Of a DNA stretch of 64,000 nt, positions 12,406 through 24,738 are shown piece after piece. Below the pieces are notes generated by a model. That model saw only the letters and a list, made by a program, of their open reading frames with translations, was not told the origin of the DNA and made no database searches. This DNA is from Fratercula arctica (taxonomy: Eukaryota; Chordata; Aves; Charadriiformes; Alcidae), in contig CANTUZ010000007.1 of assembly GCA_947846985.1 (NCBI GenBank), forward strand, positions 33,980,355 to 34,044,354. The letters run 5' to 3'. Position 1 is the stretch's first letter. Each line of letters starts with the position of its first letter. Made by a program: the position numbers and the translations under genes.

Positions 12406-15400
12406 ATTTCTTATGTCCTCAGCCTAAGGGTAAAATAAAATGTGAGGACTATTGGAAAAGTTTCATATTGCTGCTTTTTAGATTTTGAGCCTGAAAACTA
12501 AATCGTGTTTTCATCATTAAAGAATATTTTTTATGTTTTCCTTGACCACAACTGATTCAAAAATAGCTTCACTGTTGGATTTCCTTTTCCTTTGAATCTA
12601 TGTATCAATTAAGGAAGTTGTAATTCTTAATAAATGAGCACATAGGCCAAAGAGGAACCAGTGCTACTCATTGTTTAGGGAAATAATTCGTCATTAAATG
12701 AGTTCTTTATGGCAGCTGAAGAGGAAAGTAATTAACAATTCATGTTGCGAGGGCCCCTGGCACTTCCTTCTAGCAAGCACAGTAGTTGTGTTTTCTTATA
12801 ATACAATCTTGCATATTTGCTAAATCATATGTGTTCATGTTACCCTGACTTTTGTTAGATGAACAAATTAAATCCATATGTAAACCCAAACAATTAGAAA
12901 ACAACTAAAATGTTATATATGAAATGCTGATCTGGTACTGTCTTGCAGAATGCTCTCACAAGCAATAGTTTAAGGATAACAAGAAACCTGAAAGAGGAAT
13001 TATATAAAAAAGTGAAATTAGTTAGAGATTCGTTCATTCATCACCATGAACCCAACCAGGAATTACTGACACTGGAGGAATAATTATATGCTGAGTGGAG
13101 AGTCTTCTGTGTTTTTTATTATTGTATTTGCATTATTGTTCCTGTTCCCCCTGGTTTGGAAAAAAAGTAATTGAAACAAAGTCTACACCTGGAAATTTAG
13201 CCTTCCTTTGATTTATAGTCTAGAAAAAAGAGAGGAGGTAAAAAGCAGAAAACAGACAAATAAATGCTGAAATGTTCTAAGTGTTAAATCCAATACATAC
13301 TAATATATTTTCTTAACCTTCTTAATTTGGTTAAACTAATTCTAAAATAATTTTGATTTGCTGTATATACCTATTTCTAGCAGAAAAATAATTCCAAAGA
13401 ATGTCACTCAACTTTTTTCAGAATGGTTGTTATATCAAGGCTCAGAAGATGCTCTGAGAATAGCAATACTGTACAACCTCTGGGCGTTGTGTTTCCCAAG
13501 CTCATACTTAATTACTGACATTTTCAGATAAATGAATGCTCAAAATTGTGTTTTTATAGATCTAATGTATCTAAATAAATCCAACTAAATGTGCCACTGA
13601 CTAAACTTCTAGGTATCATCTAGATAAAAAGAGTGTAAATCAAATCAGTGGCATGCCAGGAAAAGACCAAATTAAAAAAAGGCTGTACTTTTTTTTTTTA
13701 ATAATCTCTTTTTTTCTTACTGCTAATCTATCAACTAATAGGCAAGAAGGCATTTAAGTGACTGGACCCAGCAGAAACAGCAGGGTAACAGAAGGGGTGC
13801 ATCACTCCCTGGCTGGTAGGTGTGAGCTCAGTACCCACGTATGAAAGCAGACAATGCAGACCCAAACACAGGCTCTTCCTTTCCTGCCAAAGGGGACTGG
13901 AAGTGATCTAAAGTGCAAAAAGAGACAGAAACCACTGACTTCAGTGGAATGTGAAGCATGCTTTCTCCTTTGTTTTCCAGCATGTTTGACTATTAAAAGA
14001 AAACACTGTCCCTAGCTTTGAATCTTTCCAACTATAACATTGGCCAAAGCTAAAAGGTGCTGAGCACTTTCTGAGAAGGTGCAGAGCTCCATAATCCCCA
14101 TCAAGGCAAGTGTAACAATAAAGGGACAGCCTTCTGACACTGGAACACGTTTGCAGTGTTCAAACTGTAATGTTTCTGTCTAATAAAACTGCCCTGCTGG
14201 TACTAAATCTAATCAGTACCACGTGCCCCATCTCTCATGTAAGCATGTTTTGGAGAATACTTTCTACAATAGCTCATCTGTGGATTCAACCACAAATGAA
14301 ATGTCTTGCTTATGCTGCACTCCCTTTCCTGCCTGCCTGCACAGAATAAAATGAACTGTTTCTTCAGTTATCAGGCAGCCTGTCTCTCTCCTTCAGTCTG
14401 AAGATATTCAGCATCCCTCCAGGGTTACTGTATTTCTAAATTCCCTGTATGCACATATAAGCATTCACATGCAAATATAAATATATTGTGATAGTTTCCT
14501 GTTGCCATGCAAATTGGAAACAAATATGGAATACTTCTGACTTAAAAAGCCTTTATGGAGCATTCTATCACTGAAAAGCTGTTGTTTCTAATATATACAT
14601 ACCTGAAGTCAACAGAGCCATATGAATTGCTAAGTAATTTCTGTAACAAAAATAGTATCTTTCCAGCCAGACCTTAAATCTTGTAAAACTACGAAAATTA
14701 AAATTTTTAAAATTAAAAACTATCTAGCTGTTTTCTTACTGCTACACTCTCACTATCAACTAAGTCACCTAGCCATTCACCAACACCTCTGAGAAGCTTT
14801 CTATCCACAGTTAGAGCTTATTACCATTCCCTAGGAAACATGTTTTGGAAAAAAGCATTTTTATCCTCCGTCTGTGTTAAAGGTGTGCAGGTTCTCCTTT
14901 TTTTATTCTCTCACTTTTTATTTCATGGATTACTGGGAAAAATGGGCTTTTCTGACCTCATATTTTCATATTGGCCTCTCCATATAATTTACTGTGCTGA
15001 AATTATCTGTGCTGCTTACACTGTATACAGAAAGGTTCCCCAATTTTTGGTTACTTGCGAGAACAAAACACTGAATGGCTCCTTGTGAATTTGTGGTGGT
15101 ATTACCACTAGACTCCTAGCCCAGCTCTCAATACCTCGCACTGCTAAAATGAGTCAGATTTTGATACGAACTGCTGTCTCGTTTTCTTAATTGAAATTTG
15201 AATGGGCTTCTGGTATGCTTCTCCAGTATACTTTGAAAAAAGTCACACACTAGTTTGGTTTCAATTCTTAGAGAGCTCACTACTCTTTCGAGGTTGCTTT
15301 GCTGTTGTTTACACAGTGTCACTCCTGAATGGTAGAGGAGGACCCTCAGACTTGACACAGGAAATCATTAAAATTCCTGCTATTCTTGAAGCAAACTTAC

Positions 15401-15671
15401 ATGCAGTTCTTTCCTCCTTCCATTTCCCTTGCAAAAAGCTGTAAAAAGCCAGCTATAGCAGTTAACAAACTTCTGCCATGAGATGGACTATTCTATGTGA
15501 TCGATCAAAAGTGTCTTTTTTAAAGTCAATCATATAGCATATGTGAATTAATGAAAAACAGATGGAATGCATTTGTCATTTCCTCAACAATATTTTGCTG
15601 TCCTTAAAAGGTTTCTGAGGAACTAAAAATATTTCATTAGCATTAAGTAGTTAATCCTCATAACCCACTTG

Positions 15672-15760
15672 TGAGTTACTGCCCCATTTTAAAGTTGACG
15701 AAATAAAGACAAAGAGATCAAATGGCTTCTTTAGAGTCACAACAGAAATAGTAACGTTTG
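15672..15760 (-). repeat. MIR-like ancient SINE fragment
   Basis: A segment starting near TACTGCCCCATTTTAAAG and running through a purine-rich stretch to an AGTCACAACAG end has the layout of the reverse of a MIR tail (CCCATTTTACAG, GAAACTGAGGCACAGAG, then a TCACACAG-type end). The match is from memory and diverged, so the family call is tentative. Confidence 0.4.
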
Positions 15761-15867
15761 TATTTCAGCAATGTGCAGAGTCTGCATCTGAGATTTATGC
15801 TTCAGGGGTTGTACAAATAATCAGTTTCCAACCCCACAGAACTTAAATTCTAAATGAAGACAAATAA

Positions 15868-15945
15868 GAGGTTATGGTGGAAATGGAGGCACAGAGGGGC
15901 AAAGTGATTTTCCTACAGTCACACAGACAGAAATCCAGATCTCTG
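15868..15945 (-). repeat. Second MIR-like fragment
   Basis: GGAGGCACAGAGGGGCAAAG followed by TACAGTCACACAGACAGAAA closely follows the MIR-type pattern of a GGCACAGAGAGG core followed by a GTCACACAGC end. It lies about 110 bases after a similar fragment and has the same orientation, so both could be pieces of a duplicated or nested old insertion. Confidence 0.45.
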
Positions 15946-18900
15946 ATGCCACACTGAGATAAACACAGTATAAATGTCAAACCTGCCTGCTAGATAAAGG
16001 CCAGACATGTAATTCCATGCCAGAGGAACCAAACTACCCTTTTCTTTCCCCCACCAACCTTTTCTCATTCTTCTTCTTTTTTTATATGGTCTTAATCTTA
16101 TATGTTATTACAAATGTTTTCTGGTACCTAGATATAGTCTTGGATGGGAAACAAAGCTTTTGCTTTCTCAGAGAAGAGAGCCACATTCTCCTGTATAACA
16201 GATATATAACCAGCCAGAAGGACATGACCCTTTAGCTCTTGAAGCTGCAAATACTTTATAACATATGGCCCATAAATGTTTTGGCAGAGCTATTCCAGTA
16301 ATGATTGCAGGGAAGCAATAAATTGGGAAACGCTTATTATAAAACTTATGTGCAAGTCCACAAGAAGATATATTAAATGTTTGCATTTTTCCTATTCCTT
16401 TTATTTCAGTTAGCAACATATGAAGAATGCATAGGTTCCTCTCAAATACAACCAACAAGTCAAGCAGGCTTTAAAAACAACTGAGATATAGTTAACAGTA
16501 AGATGAAGTCCAACGGGAAATTATCAGGATTATGAAGACGTGGGGGTTTGTTTGTTTTTTTTTTTTTTTTTACAGTTAAATTCACTTCAGGGTTTATATG
16601 AAAGATTGAATTGCCTATACAACACGTTTTGGCGCGTGTTATTGGTCATACTTGATAACCAAGAGTCAAAGTCCAAATGAAAATCACATTGCACAAAGCA
16701 CAAACTATTGTGGAGTAACCCTCTGGTACAATGAGACCTACAGTGGCTTAGCCACATCCTTGGAAGAGCAAGAACTATCTGCCATAATCCTTCTTCTCAT
16801 TCCCCAATCAGACAAAATGTGCAGGGAAGCAGACAGCAGGTCAATCCTTAGTTCTACTCATGACTAGAACATTAGTGAGACTGTGTGAGCTCAAGTAAAA
16901 TGTGAAAGCAATACATTTTTTCAAAATTGCAACCTTTGAAAGAAAGCAAAAGACTTGTCTCTTCCATAGGTCACCTGGGCGGCTCCTTAGAACAGCTCAG
17001 AAAGAAGACTTCTGTTAGCTGTAAAAGATTATACATTGCCAGGTTTGACCTACGATTTATATTGACTATTTAATACCTGATTATTTTAATGTCTCCTTGT
17101 AAAGATTAAAAATAAAAGTTTTCTTATTGTGATATTAAAAAGAAAGGCAAGTTTCCCTCCCCCTTCACCTAGATAAAAAAATGCTATTTTTTTCTATGAG
17201 AAAAGTGTTTTTATACAGGGGCTGTCTCGTTAAATTGGGTCTAAAGCAATTAACCTATTTCTTACTGTCAGATTTAATTGTAATTTGACCTAATTGAAGA
17301 CTAAAACCTGTGCTACACCTGTCCGAATTACCTTTTTGTATTGAGCCTGAAAAAACATCACAGCTGGAATAGGCTGTGCACAGAGGAATTAAAGAAACTC
17401 AAATGAGGGGCTGCTACACTTTTGGATAAGCATTCTGGAGGCTAAGTATTCCCAGGAGATAAAGAGATGCTATGTTGATTTCGCTACGCATAGAATGGGT
17501 CTCTTCTAACCTCTCCCTGGGTAACTGTCAATGAAATGACTCCAAAGATACATCAGTATTAGTTAATAGTGAAACAAATCATCTCATTTTAAGGAATGAT
17601 CCAGAATCTACATAAAACACAGAGAGCAACTGTATTTTAATAGCTTCCAATCCACCAATTTCTAAGGGTTTCAGGCAACTGCACTAATATAGCAGTCTTG
17701 CTCTCTACACCATTTGTTTATCACTCTCTATAATGAAAACACAGAAACATACCTGGAACACAACTAGGTGCTCCTGTGAACTGAACTAGTGTGACCAGGA
17801 ATTCCATGTCATATAGTTCATCTTTTTCTTCAGTCTAGGGTAAGTCATATCATCAGAAATTCAGCATGTAATTTGTGTTGTGTTTTGGTTTAAAAAAAAA
17901 TACTTTCAAAAATCCCTTCTTTTTAAAGACATAGCTTGTTCAGCATTTAAGCTGAATAATCAGGAAATATATATATATATGTATGTATATGACAAAATGT
18001 TACACCTATAAACGATTTAAAGATCTTTTCTACACCATCTATTATGTATTTGAGCTTGTTCGGAGATTGCCCAGATGTGTCCCCATTCTATTTTAGAGTC
18101 CTGCCCTAAATTACAGACAACCAGAAGTTGGAGGCAGTCTGAGTATTTGCAAAAAAAAGTTATAAATACTTTGTAGCAGCTTGTTATGAGCAGAAGAAAT
18201 CACTTGACTGGACCAAGGTCTGTGGCATCTGTCATTCTGCTAGAGCTTGTTTTGACTTCACTGGAGATTGCAGGGGATGATTGAATATTTTGGTTTCTAC
18301 CTCCTTTGCCTGAAAAATGACCAGCAACCAGGACTATCACATTTTGACAGATAGAAGACAACTGTTCTGCTGATACTGTAAGAACTTACGGTTTTAGTTT
18401 TGTTTTGGTGGATGCTCAACAATATACTTCTGCTGTATATAAAGTGTCCTTCATGCTGTAACAGGTAGGAGCAGAATGGGAGAGAGACATTTTGAGATTT
18501 GACTTAGCTCATGTATTACTGACCTACAGCCTAACTGTACAAAGAGAGCCTATGACCCCATAAATTCTGCAAGTTGTAAAAGGCCATGGCTATGTCAACT
18601 GATTCATTTCTCTGTTAGTGGAAAACTGACTTTGCTGCAGTAACATGCTGTACTTTAAAGGTCACAGTGAACAGGGCTGTGATAAATCAGGCTTGACAAC
18701 CACATAGTGGGTCCATGATAACAAAACAAGAAGCTTTAAAATAAGTAAACAATAAAGGAGGTAGAACAGCCAGAATTCTATTTTAGCCTGATTAGAACAG
18801 AAAAACCCTAAGTAGGAAAGCAGCACACTTTCTGCTGTCTGGGGCAATTTTTCAGGTGCCCATCACAGTATTAATTCCAGGAGGGAGAGAGTCTCATACA

Positions 18901-21900
18901 GTTCACTATCCCATATACTTGCTACTAGATCCATGTAGACAATCTGCTAATTTCTTCAGAGAAAAACATTTAAATTCCTAAAAAGAAATTATGCTTCAAA
19001 CTTACTGCCCATAATGGTAACTACAGTTGTCACCGATTGTAAGACTGAAAATAGAATGATGAGATAAAATATATTAAAATAAAATTTAAAATACCAGATT
19101 TTCTGGAATAACAAAGCAATGTTTAATAGATGACCAAGTTTGCAAGAGAGAGAGTTTGGCAAGAATATGCTTCTGGCTTTCACAGAAAGACAATAAACAA
19201 GTGTTTGACTCTCAAGATACACTAAATTGAGTACAGTGTTGTTGATTATTGCTTTCTGTGTATTTTAAGCATGCATAGACTCACAATTTACATAATTCAG
19301 CTTTATCTGCATACTCAAACCGCTTGTTCATCTCAGCAGTCATACAGGAACATACTGCATCCACAAGGGCTTGCTCAAATGTTCAAGTTTCTTACCTAAG
19401 TTTAAACATAAGAATTTCATTTAAACAATACAACCCATATATTGAAACTCCTGCCTTTGTGGAACACTCTGTTTTATTTTAGGTTAATCTTATTCTTACA
19501 CCACTATTGTAAAATAAGTCTAAATGCTGGACACCCTTAATTATAATTAATTTAGCAGGAAAATACAGGTATTCAGCATTAACCAGGATCTTTGGATCTA
19601 AAGAGTAACATCCGTTTATCAAACAACCCACGCTATAATCCTAACTACCCATATGATTGAAATACCATGATGTTTTGGTTTCGACTGAATGTGCATTTTG
19701 TTCTTTATCTCAAGCTTTAGTCTGAAATTAACTTCCTGTACCTCAAATTATTTCAGACTATAGACCTAAAGAAACAATGTCAGAGTCCATTTTTCCCCCA
19801 ACTTCTTTGAGCTACCGTAATAATCTCAATAGTGCTAAACCTAACTAATTAAATTGAGATTGTTTGCTTTCCATTATCACAGCAATTACACTGTGACACA
19901 TCACTTTGCTAGAAAAAACATGAGGCACTGGATATGTCTATTTTGTGCAATAAGGTACACTGCAGAGATTCATGTGCTAGTGCTAGCTTGATCTAGTATT
20001 TTTATATGGCATGACACGTTGCCAGTAGAGATACCAGCTTAGGTACAAAACCCCAAGTAACCGTGTTTATTATTTGCTCTGAATACAAATAACTAGTTTT
20101 TTTAATTAAAAATAAGACCAGGATACCAAAATACTCCATGTGTAATGGTGACTAAAAATTAGATTCTATGACGTGAATGGAGCAAAAAACCACGTATCAG
20201 GATGGCTGCTGTGGGTTTTTTCCATAAAGAAGAGCTTAGATGAAAGCTACATGACCAAGTAGACAGGCCAGAAAAATGTCAACTGATCCACTGCAGAGAA
20301 GCTTGTCAAAAACTGTGAATAGTTCTGCTTTGATATCACAAATAAAGCACTTCATACAGACTGGAATGCTTCGTTAATTGTATGTGACTTTTTCATTGAC
20401 GTGATATGAAAACTCCCCAGGCAACTTCTAAATTTTATCTAAGACTTCCTTTTTCTCATTTCAAGCTGAATGATTTCCTTCTATGGTTTTATCAATGGGC
20501 CAGAAAGGCTGATAAGATTGCTTCCTTCCTCTGTTAGATATGTTTGGACTTCTGCCATCTTGTCTTGAAAAGTAATACATTTGCCTTCCTGTCCTGTGTA
20601 GAAGCAACAAGTGGGAGGCGACTAGCTTCATTCATAAAATGTAGCTGGAAAATTAATGTAAGCAATAGAAAACCAAACTAAGAGACAGGTTTGCATTTGA
20701 GCTACTCAAATTCTCAGCCATTGCACCTCCAATAATCTACTGCTATAAGGCCAATTGCAAGAGTACCTTGAAGCAAATCTCTTCTCAGAAAACTACCTGG
20801 CTGTGAACTCCTGTGAACTCCCCTCATGAGAGAGGTGGTAAGGGTCCTAAACTCTCCTCCTGCCTCTCCCTCATTATTCCACTCTTCCCTCCTCTTCCCC
20901 ATTACACACTTTTGATACAGAACTGCATTCTTATCAGTTCTTTGCACACCAAAATGACATAGGTCTAAGGGAGATGAAAGCATGACCTCATTTAATCCTG
21001 CACTGTACCTCTCCTATGAAAGAGAATGTCTAGGGCTGCAGCCAAAAGTGATTCTGCACTTTTGAGGCATAATGGGAAAGCTCTTTCCCTTCCGACTTCA
21101 TCCCCACAGCAGGAAGAATAATTTGGGACTTAACAGAATCTTCAGCATTTATCATACATGCTCTTGCATCCCATATTGGACTTCAGCCCAATACGTGAGT
21201 GAGTGCAGCAGCTCCAGGGAGCTTGATACAGCTCTTGTATATAAATGTTAAGAGGCGTGAATCATTAAAGTTATCTGTTTCCTCAACACAAGCACAAAGG
21301 CAGCAGCTGTTTTTACAAGATAAACAGTATCACATCCTCCTGGACTTGAAAGGAAGAGAGAGCCCTGAACTGCTATATATTGCTTTAAATAAAAAAGACC
21401 CCTATCAGTTAATATAAATAAAGTTCACATAACTTTTTTTGTATCTGTTTGAGCCATATTTAATTAGTGAGACGGTCTTCTAATATAATTAGCCTCAGTC
21501 TGATGTAGCATTCTCATTTATTTGCCAAAAACACCTTCTGCAGCACTTAATGCAACCTGAATTTCATGTTTCCTCTTCAGAAATGGATGTATTTCACTGA
21601 GGAGTGATCTCTCTTCACATGGGCATAACACAGTCCATCATTGCATCACAGTTCATCAAGAACGCAAGAGTGATACAACGGGGCTTTTTCACCGCCTTTC
21701 TCCTTCGGATCTCTCAGCTTCAGTTGCTGAAGCCATTTGTTGGTGCTGGCTACCCACCCTTCATGCAACTTACTATGCACCTTCCTCAGGATGAAACAAC
21801 CCCAAGGTCCCTCTCCAGCCCCTCCTACATCCCTCTTGGTACATTCCCCCCTTTCTCCTCTAAGTTCTCCTAAATTTTTGTACTCCAGTCTCCAGCCTCC

Positions 21901-22338
21901 TTGTTCTCATCATTTTCCAGTCCTCTGCTCCTCTTTTCCTCTCACCAGATACTTCACTTTCCTTCATGCCCACCTCCACCCATCCCCTGAATTCTTTCTT
22001 AGCTGCATTTGGATCAAAGCGCAGAGTACGCACAGCACTTCAGATGCTTTCCATATGAGCCTGTACTAGAACTACCATTATACCTTTGTGGTTACTCACC
22101 ATCCCTGCTCCAACAAATACTGAGATATCGTAGAGCTCGGGCATATCTATGATTGTCTTAGAAAATCTGTGACATGTTTCCTACCCAGAAAACTATTATG
22201 GGAAGGGTGGAATAGGCTGCCTATGCCCTCTTACACAAGAAATTATTTTCATGCAATGGCTTTTCCTTAGGGGCAGTATGTGAGTGATAATACAAACAAT
22301 ATAAAACATTAACCACATTACTTTTGAAGAAAAAAATA

Positions 22339-22409
22339 CACATATATATATAAGTACTTATATATATATATGTATGTACTTATGCACATATACATAAGTA
22401 CTTATATAG
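22339..22409. repeat. AT-rich palindromic simple repeat
   Basis: TA-rich DNA built around repeats of TAAGTACTTA. The segment 22,342-22,369 is a perfect 28-bp palindrome centred on AAGTACTT. A second TAAGTACTTATATA follows at about 22,395. Such DNA can extrude cruciforms and mutates fast in length. Confidence 0.85.
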
Positions 22410-24363
22410 AAGTGGATTCATTATTTGGTTGGGGTTTTTTTTTCTAAAATTCTATAAAAGCCTAAGCAAACAAATTCCATGCTCCCAAGCTTCAAGAAAA
22501 TAGTACCATCCATTCAACTGCTGAGAGCGGCAGTTGCAAAAATATGGAACAAATTAAATTCCTAAATTATGATACAGTTAGGTTGAATACGGCTTGGAAA
22601 AACTGCACTTCTAGAGAAAACCAACCTCTTGAGGAAATTTAAGAGGTGAAGTCATAATGTGGGCTACTTACTGCCAGAAGAAAACAATATCATCCCATGC
22701 TGAAATACTGATTGATCTGGCAGTAATCTGAATATTGGGGGTATTAATAGTATTATTCTGCAAAAGATTTCAGTTTTCAGATTCATTAAAAGCTGAGTTT
22801 AAACTCTAAAATCTGAATCTTGTATCTTTACCACAGCAAAAAGCAATGCAAACAGGGTAAGAGAAGCAACACATTAAGAGATCTTGCGAAGTAATTGGGT
22901 TTAATTTTCCATGACACAAAAATATGTGGTGTACTCGTCTAGATACAGTAGCAAAAGCCAGGAATTCCATATTTCCAGTCCTGCCTGGATCAATCAATGG
23001 CCTTAAGAAAGTTCTGTTGACCTATCTGCCTTAGTTTTTCAGAGTGGAGAAAGTTCAGTAAGAAGCAATGATAGTCTAATGAAATTTTTACTACGAAGGA
23101 AGAGATCTATAACTTTCAAACAGGACAGAAAGATTTCCCCAAATTGGTCCATTAAGGAATAAAACCAAAAGAGTACAGAATAAAATATTTGCTTCTCTCG
23201 TAGATAGAAGCTAAAGTTGGACCTTTGCGGAAACGACTAAAAATGTAGCGTAGACTAAAAAAACACAGGTTCTACAGAAATAGAAAGATGTTCTACAGGA
23301 ACATTACTTGTCTAAAAATCTATATAATTTTCTAGAGAATCAGACTATTTCTTTGGAAATTTTATAATTGTAAAGAAGAAACATCACTTTCTGTCTATAT
23401 TGATTATTATGATAATTATTATGATCTGATATTTATAGATAGCTTGTAATTTTCTATTAGAACTGGAAAGACATCCTTTAAAGAAGGAGTCAAACTTCCA
23501 TGCCTAAAACTGTATATTTCTTGTTGTTTTGACTTTACAGTAAAATTTTACCTAGGAAGTTCTTCACCCTCGCTTTTATACTTGGCAACTTAAATATACC
23601 ATACAGTAAATACATCGATTGTAGAAGATGAATGAACATCACTATATGTTTGAAACTGACTCTTGATCTTACAGCATTAGAAGGCATTTTTGTTTTTGTT
23701 TTTCTCTTCTGTGTTGTCACTTCACAGGATGCTATTTTGACACCAATATAGTACGTAAGTATGGAAAATTGATTTGATAAGTGCTGGGATTTTTTTTTAA
23801 GTATTCGTCCAGTTCCAACCAGTCCTTTGCATCCACTCACCCACATCCTCAAGTGTTTCTGTTCTTTCAGAATATCCTCTGAAATTTCAAAAAGTCAAAG
23901 TAACACAATCACCCTCCTCCTTTAAATCACTCTCTCCTCTTTTCTGTTACAATGCGAACATTTTCAAACAACGATGGATAAACAGACGTTAGGCTAAGAC
24001 AGTTACTTTTTTTTATGCCTTACTGACCTGTTCTTATCCTGTATGTACTCTTGACTGTGAACAGCAGCTTTCTGAGTTTCTTTGAATATCTCACACTAGT
24101 TTTCATTTCCAAGTGTTAGTGAGACAGTATTATTTTTATGTTATTTGAATTGTGATAGTATCTAGAAACTTCAGCTATACATACTGTGATGTCTCCTGTA
24201 TAAAGTAATAAACCCTGATAATTTAAGAAGCAGTCATTTGCTCTGGAAGGAATGATGGTCCCCTTCCTCGTGTTTCCAGTAGATTTTGTTCATCAGTTTC
24301 TAAATGTTCCAAATGATTTTGTTTCCAGTGCTTACTCTGGGAGACTATTTCAGACTATTGTAG

Positions 24364-24738
24364 CTTGGAGAAAAGGAGGCTGAGAGGAGATCTTATGGGT
24401 CTCTACAACTACCTGAAAGGAGGGTGTAGAGAGGCTGGGGTCGGTCTCTTCTCCCAAGTAACAGGTGACAGGACAAGAGGAAACAGCCTCAAGTTGTGCC
24501 AGGGGAGGTTTAGATTGGATATTAGGAAAAATTTTTACACTGAAAGGGTTATTAAGCATTGGAACAGGCTGCTCAGGGAAGTGGCTGAGGCATCATCCCC
24601 GGAAGTATTTAAAAGACGGGTAGACATAGTGCTTAGAGATATGGTTTGTGATGGTTTTTGTCAGAGTTAGGTTGATGGTTGGACTTGATGATCTGAAAGG
24701 TCCCTTCCAACCTAGGCAATTCTATGATTCTATGATTT
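24364..24738 (+). mobile_element. CR1 LINE, 5'-truncated, plus strand
   Basis: The segment holds the end of CR1 ORF2 and its 3' UTR. A frame from 24,365 reads through 101 codons without a stop and contains the family signatures [26 protein letters not shown] and [12 protein letters not shown], which are from the C-terminal end of the CR1 reverse transcriptase protein. It ends in the CR1 3' block: GGTTGGACTTGATGATC, then GGTCCCTTCCAACC, then tandem ATTCTATG units. The wording around TATTTAAAAGACGGGTAGA differs from the CR1 copy at 49.6 kb, so the two belong to different subfamilies; this one resembles the chicken CR1-Y/X type as I recall it. It is non-functional because the rest of ORF2 is missing. 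Confidence 0.95.

Larger units (their letters stand above)
10170..24363. other. Gene-free AT-rich stretch
   Basis: No recognisable exon. Small elements inside (a 22-bp tandem repeat, two MIR-like pieces, a T17 run at 16,555-16,571, and an AT palindrome near 22,350) are listed or mentioned separately. A 121-codon minus-strand frame at 10,881-11,246 is the longest open frame in this stretch and resembles nothing I know. Confidence 0.6.

Noticed and set aside
16555..16571. T17 run as the tail of a processed pseudogene on the minus strand
   Set aside because: The adjoining sequence contains no coding or RNA-gene remnant I can recognise. Simple T expansion explains it.
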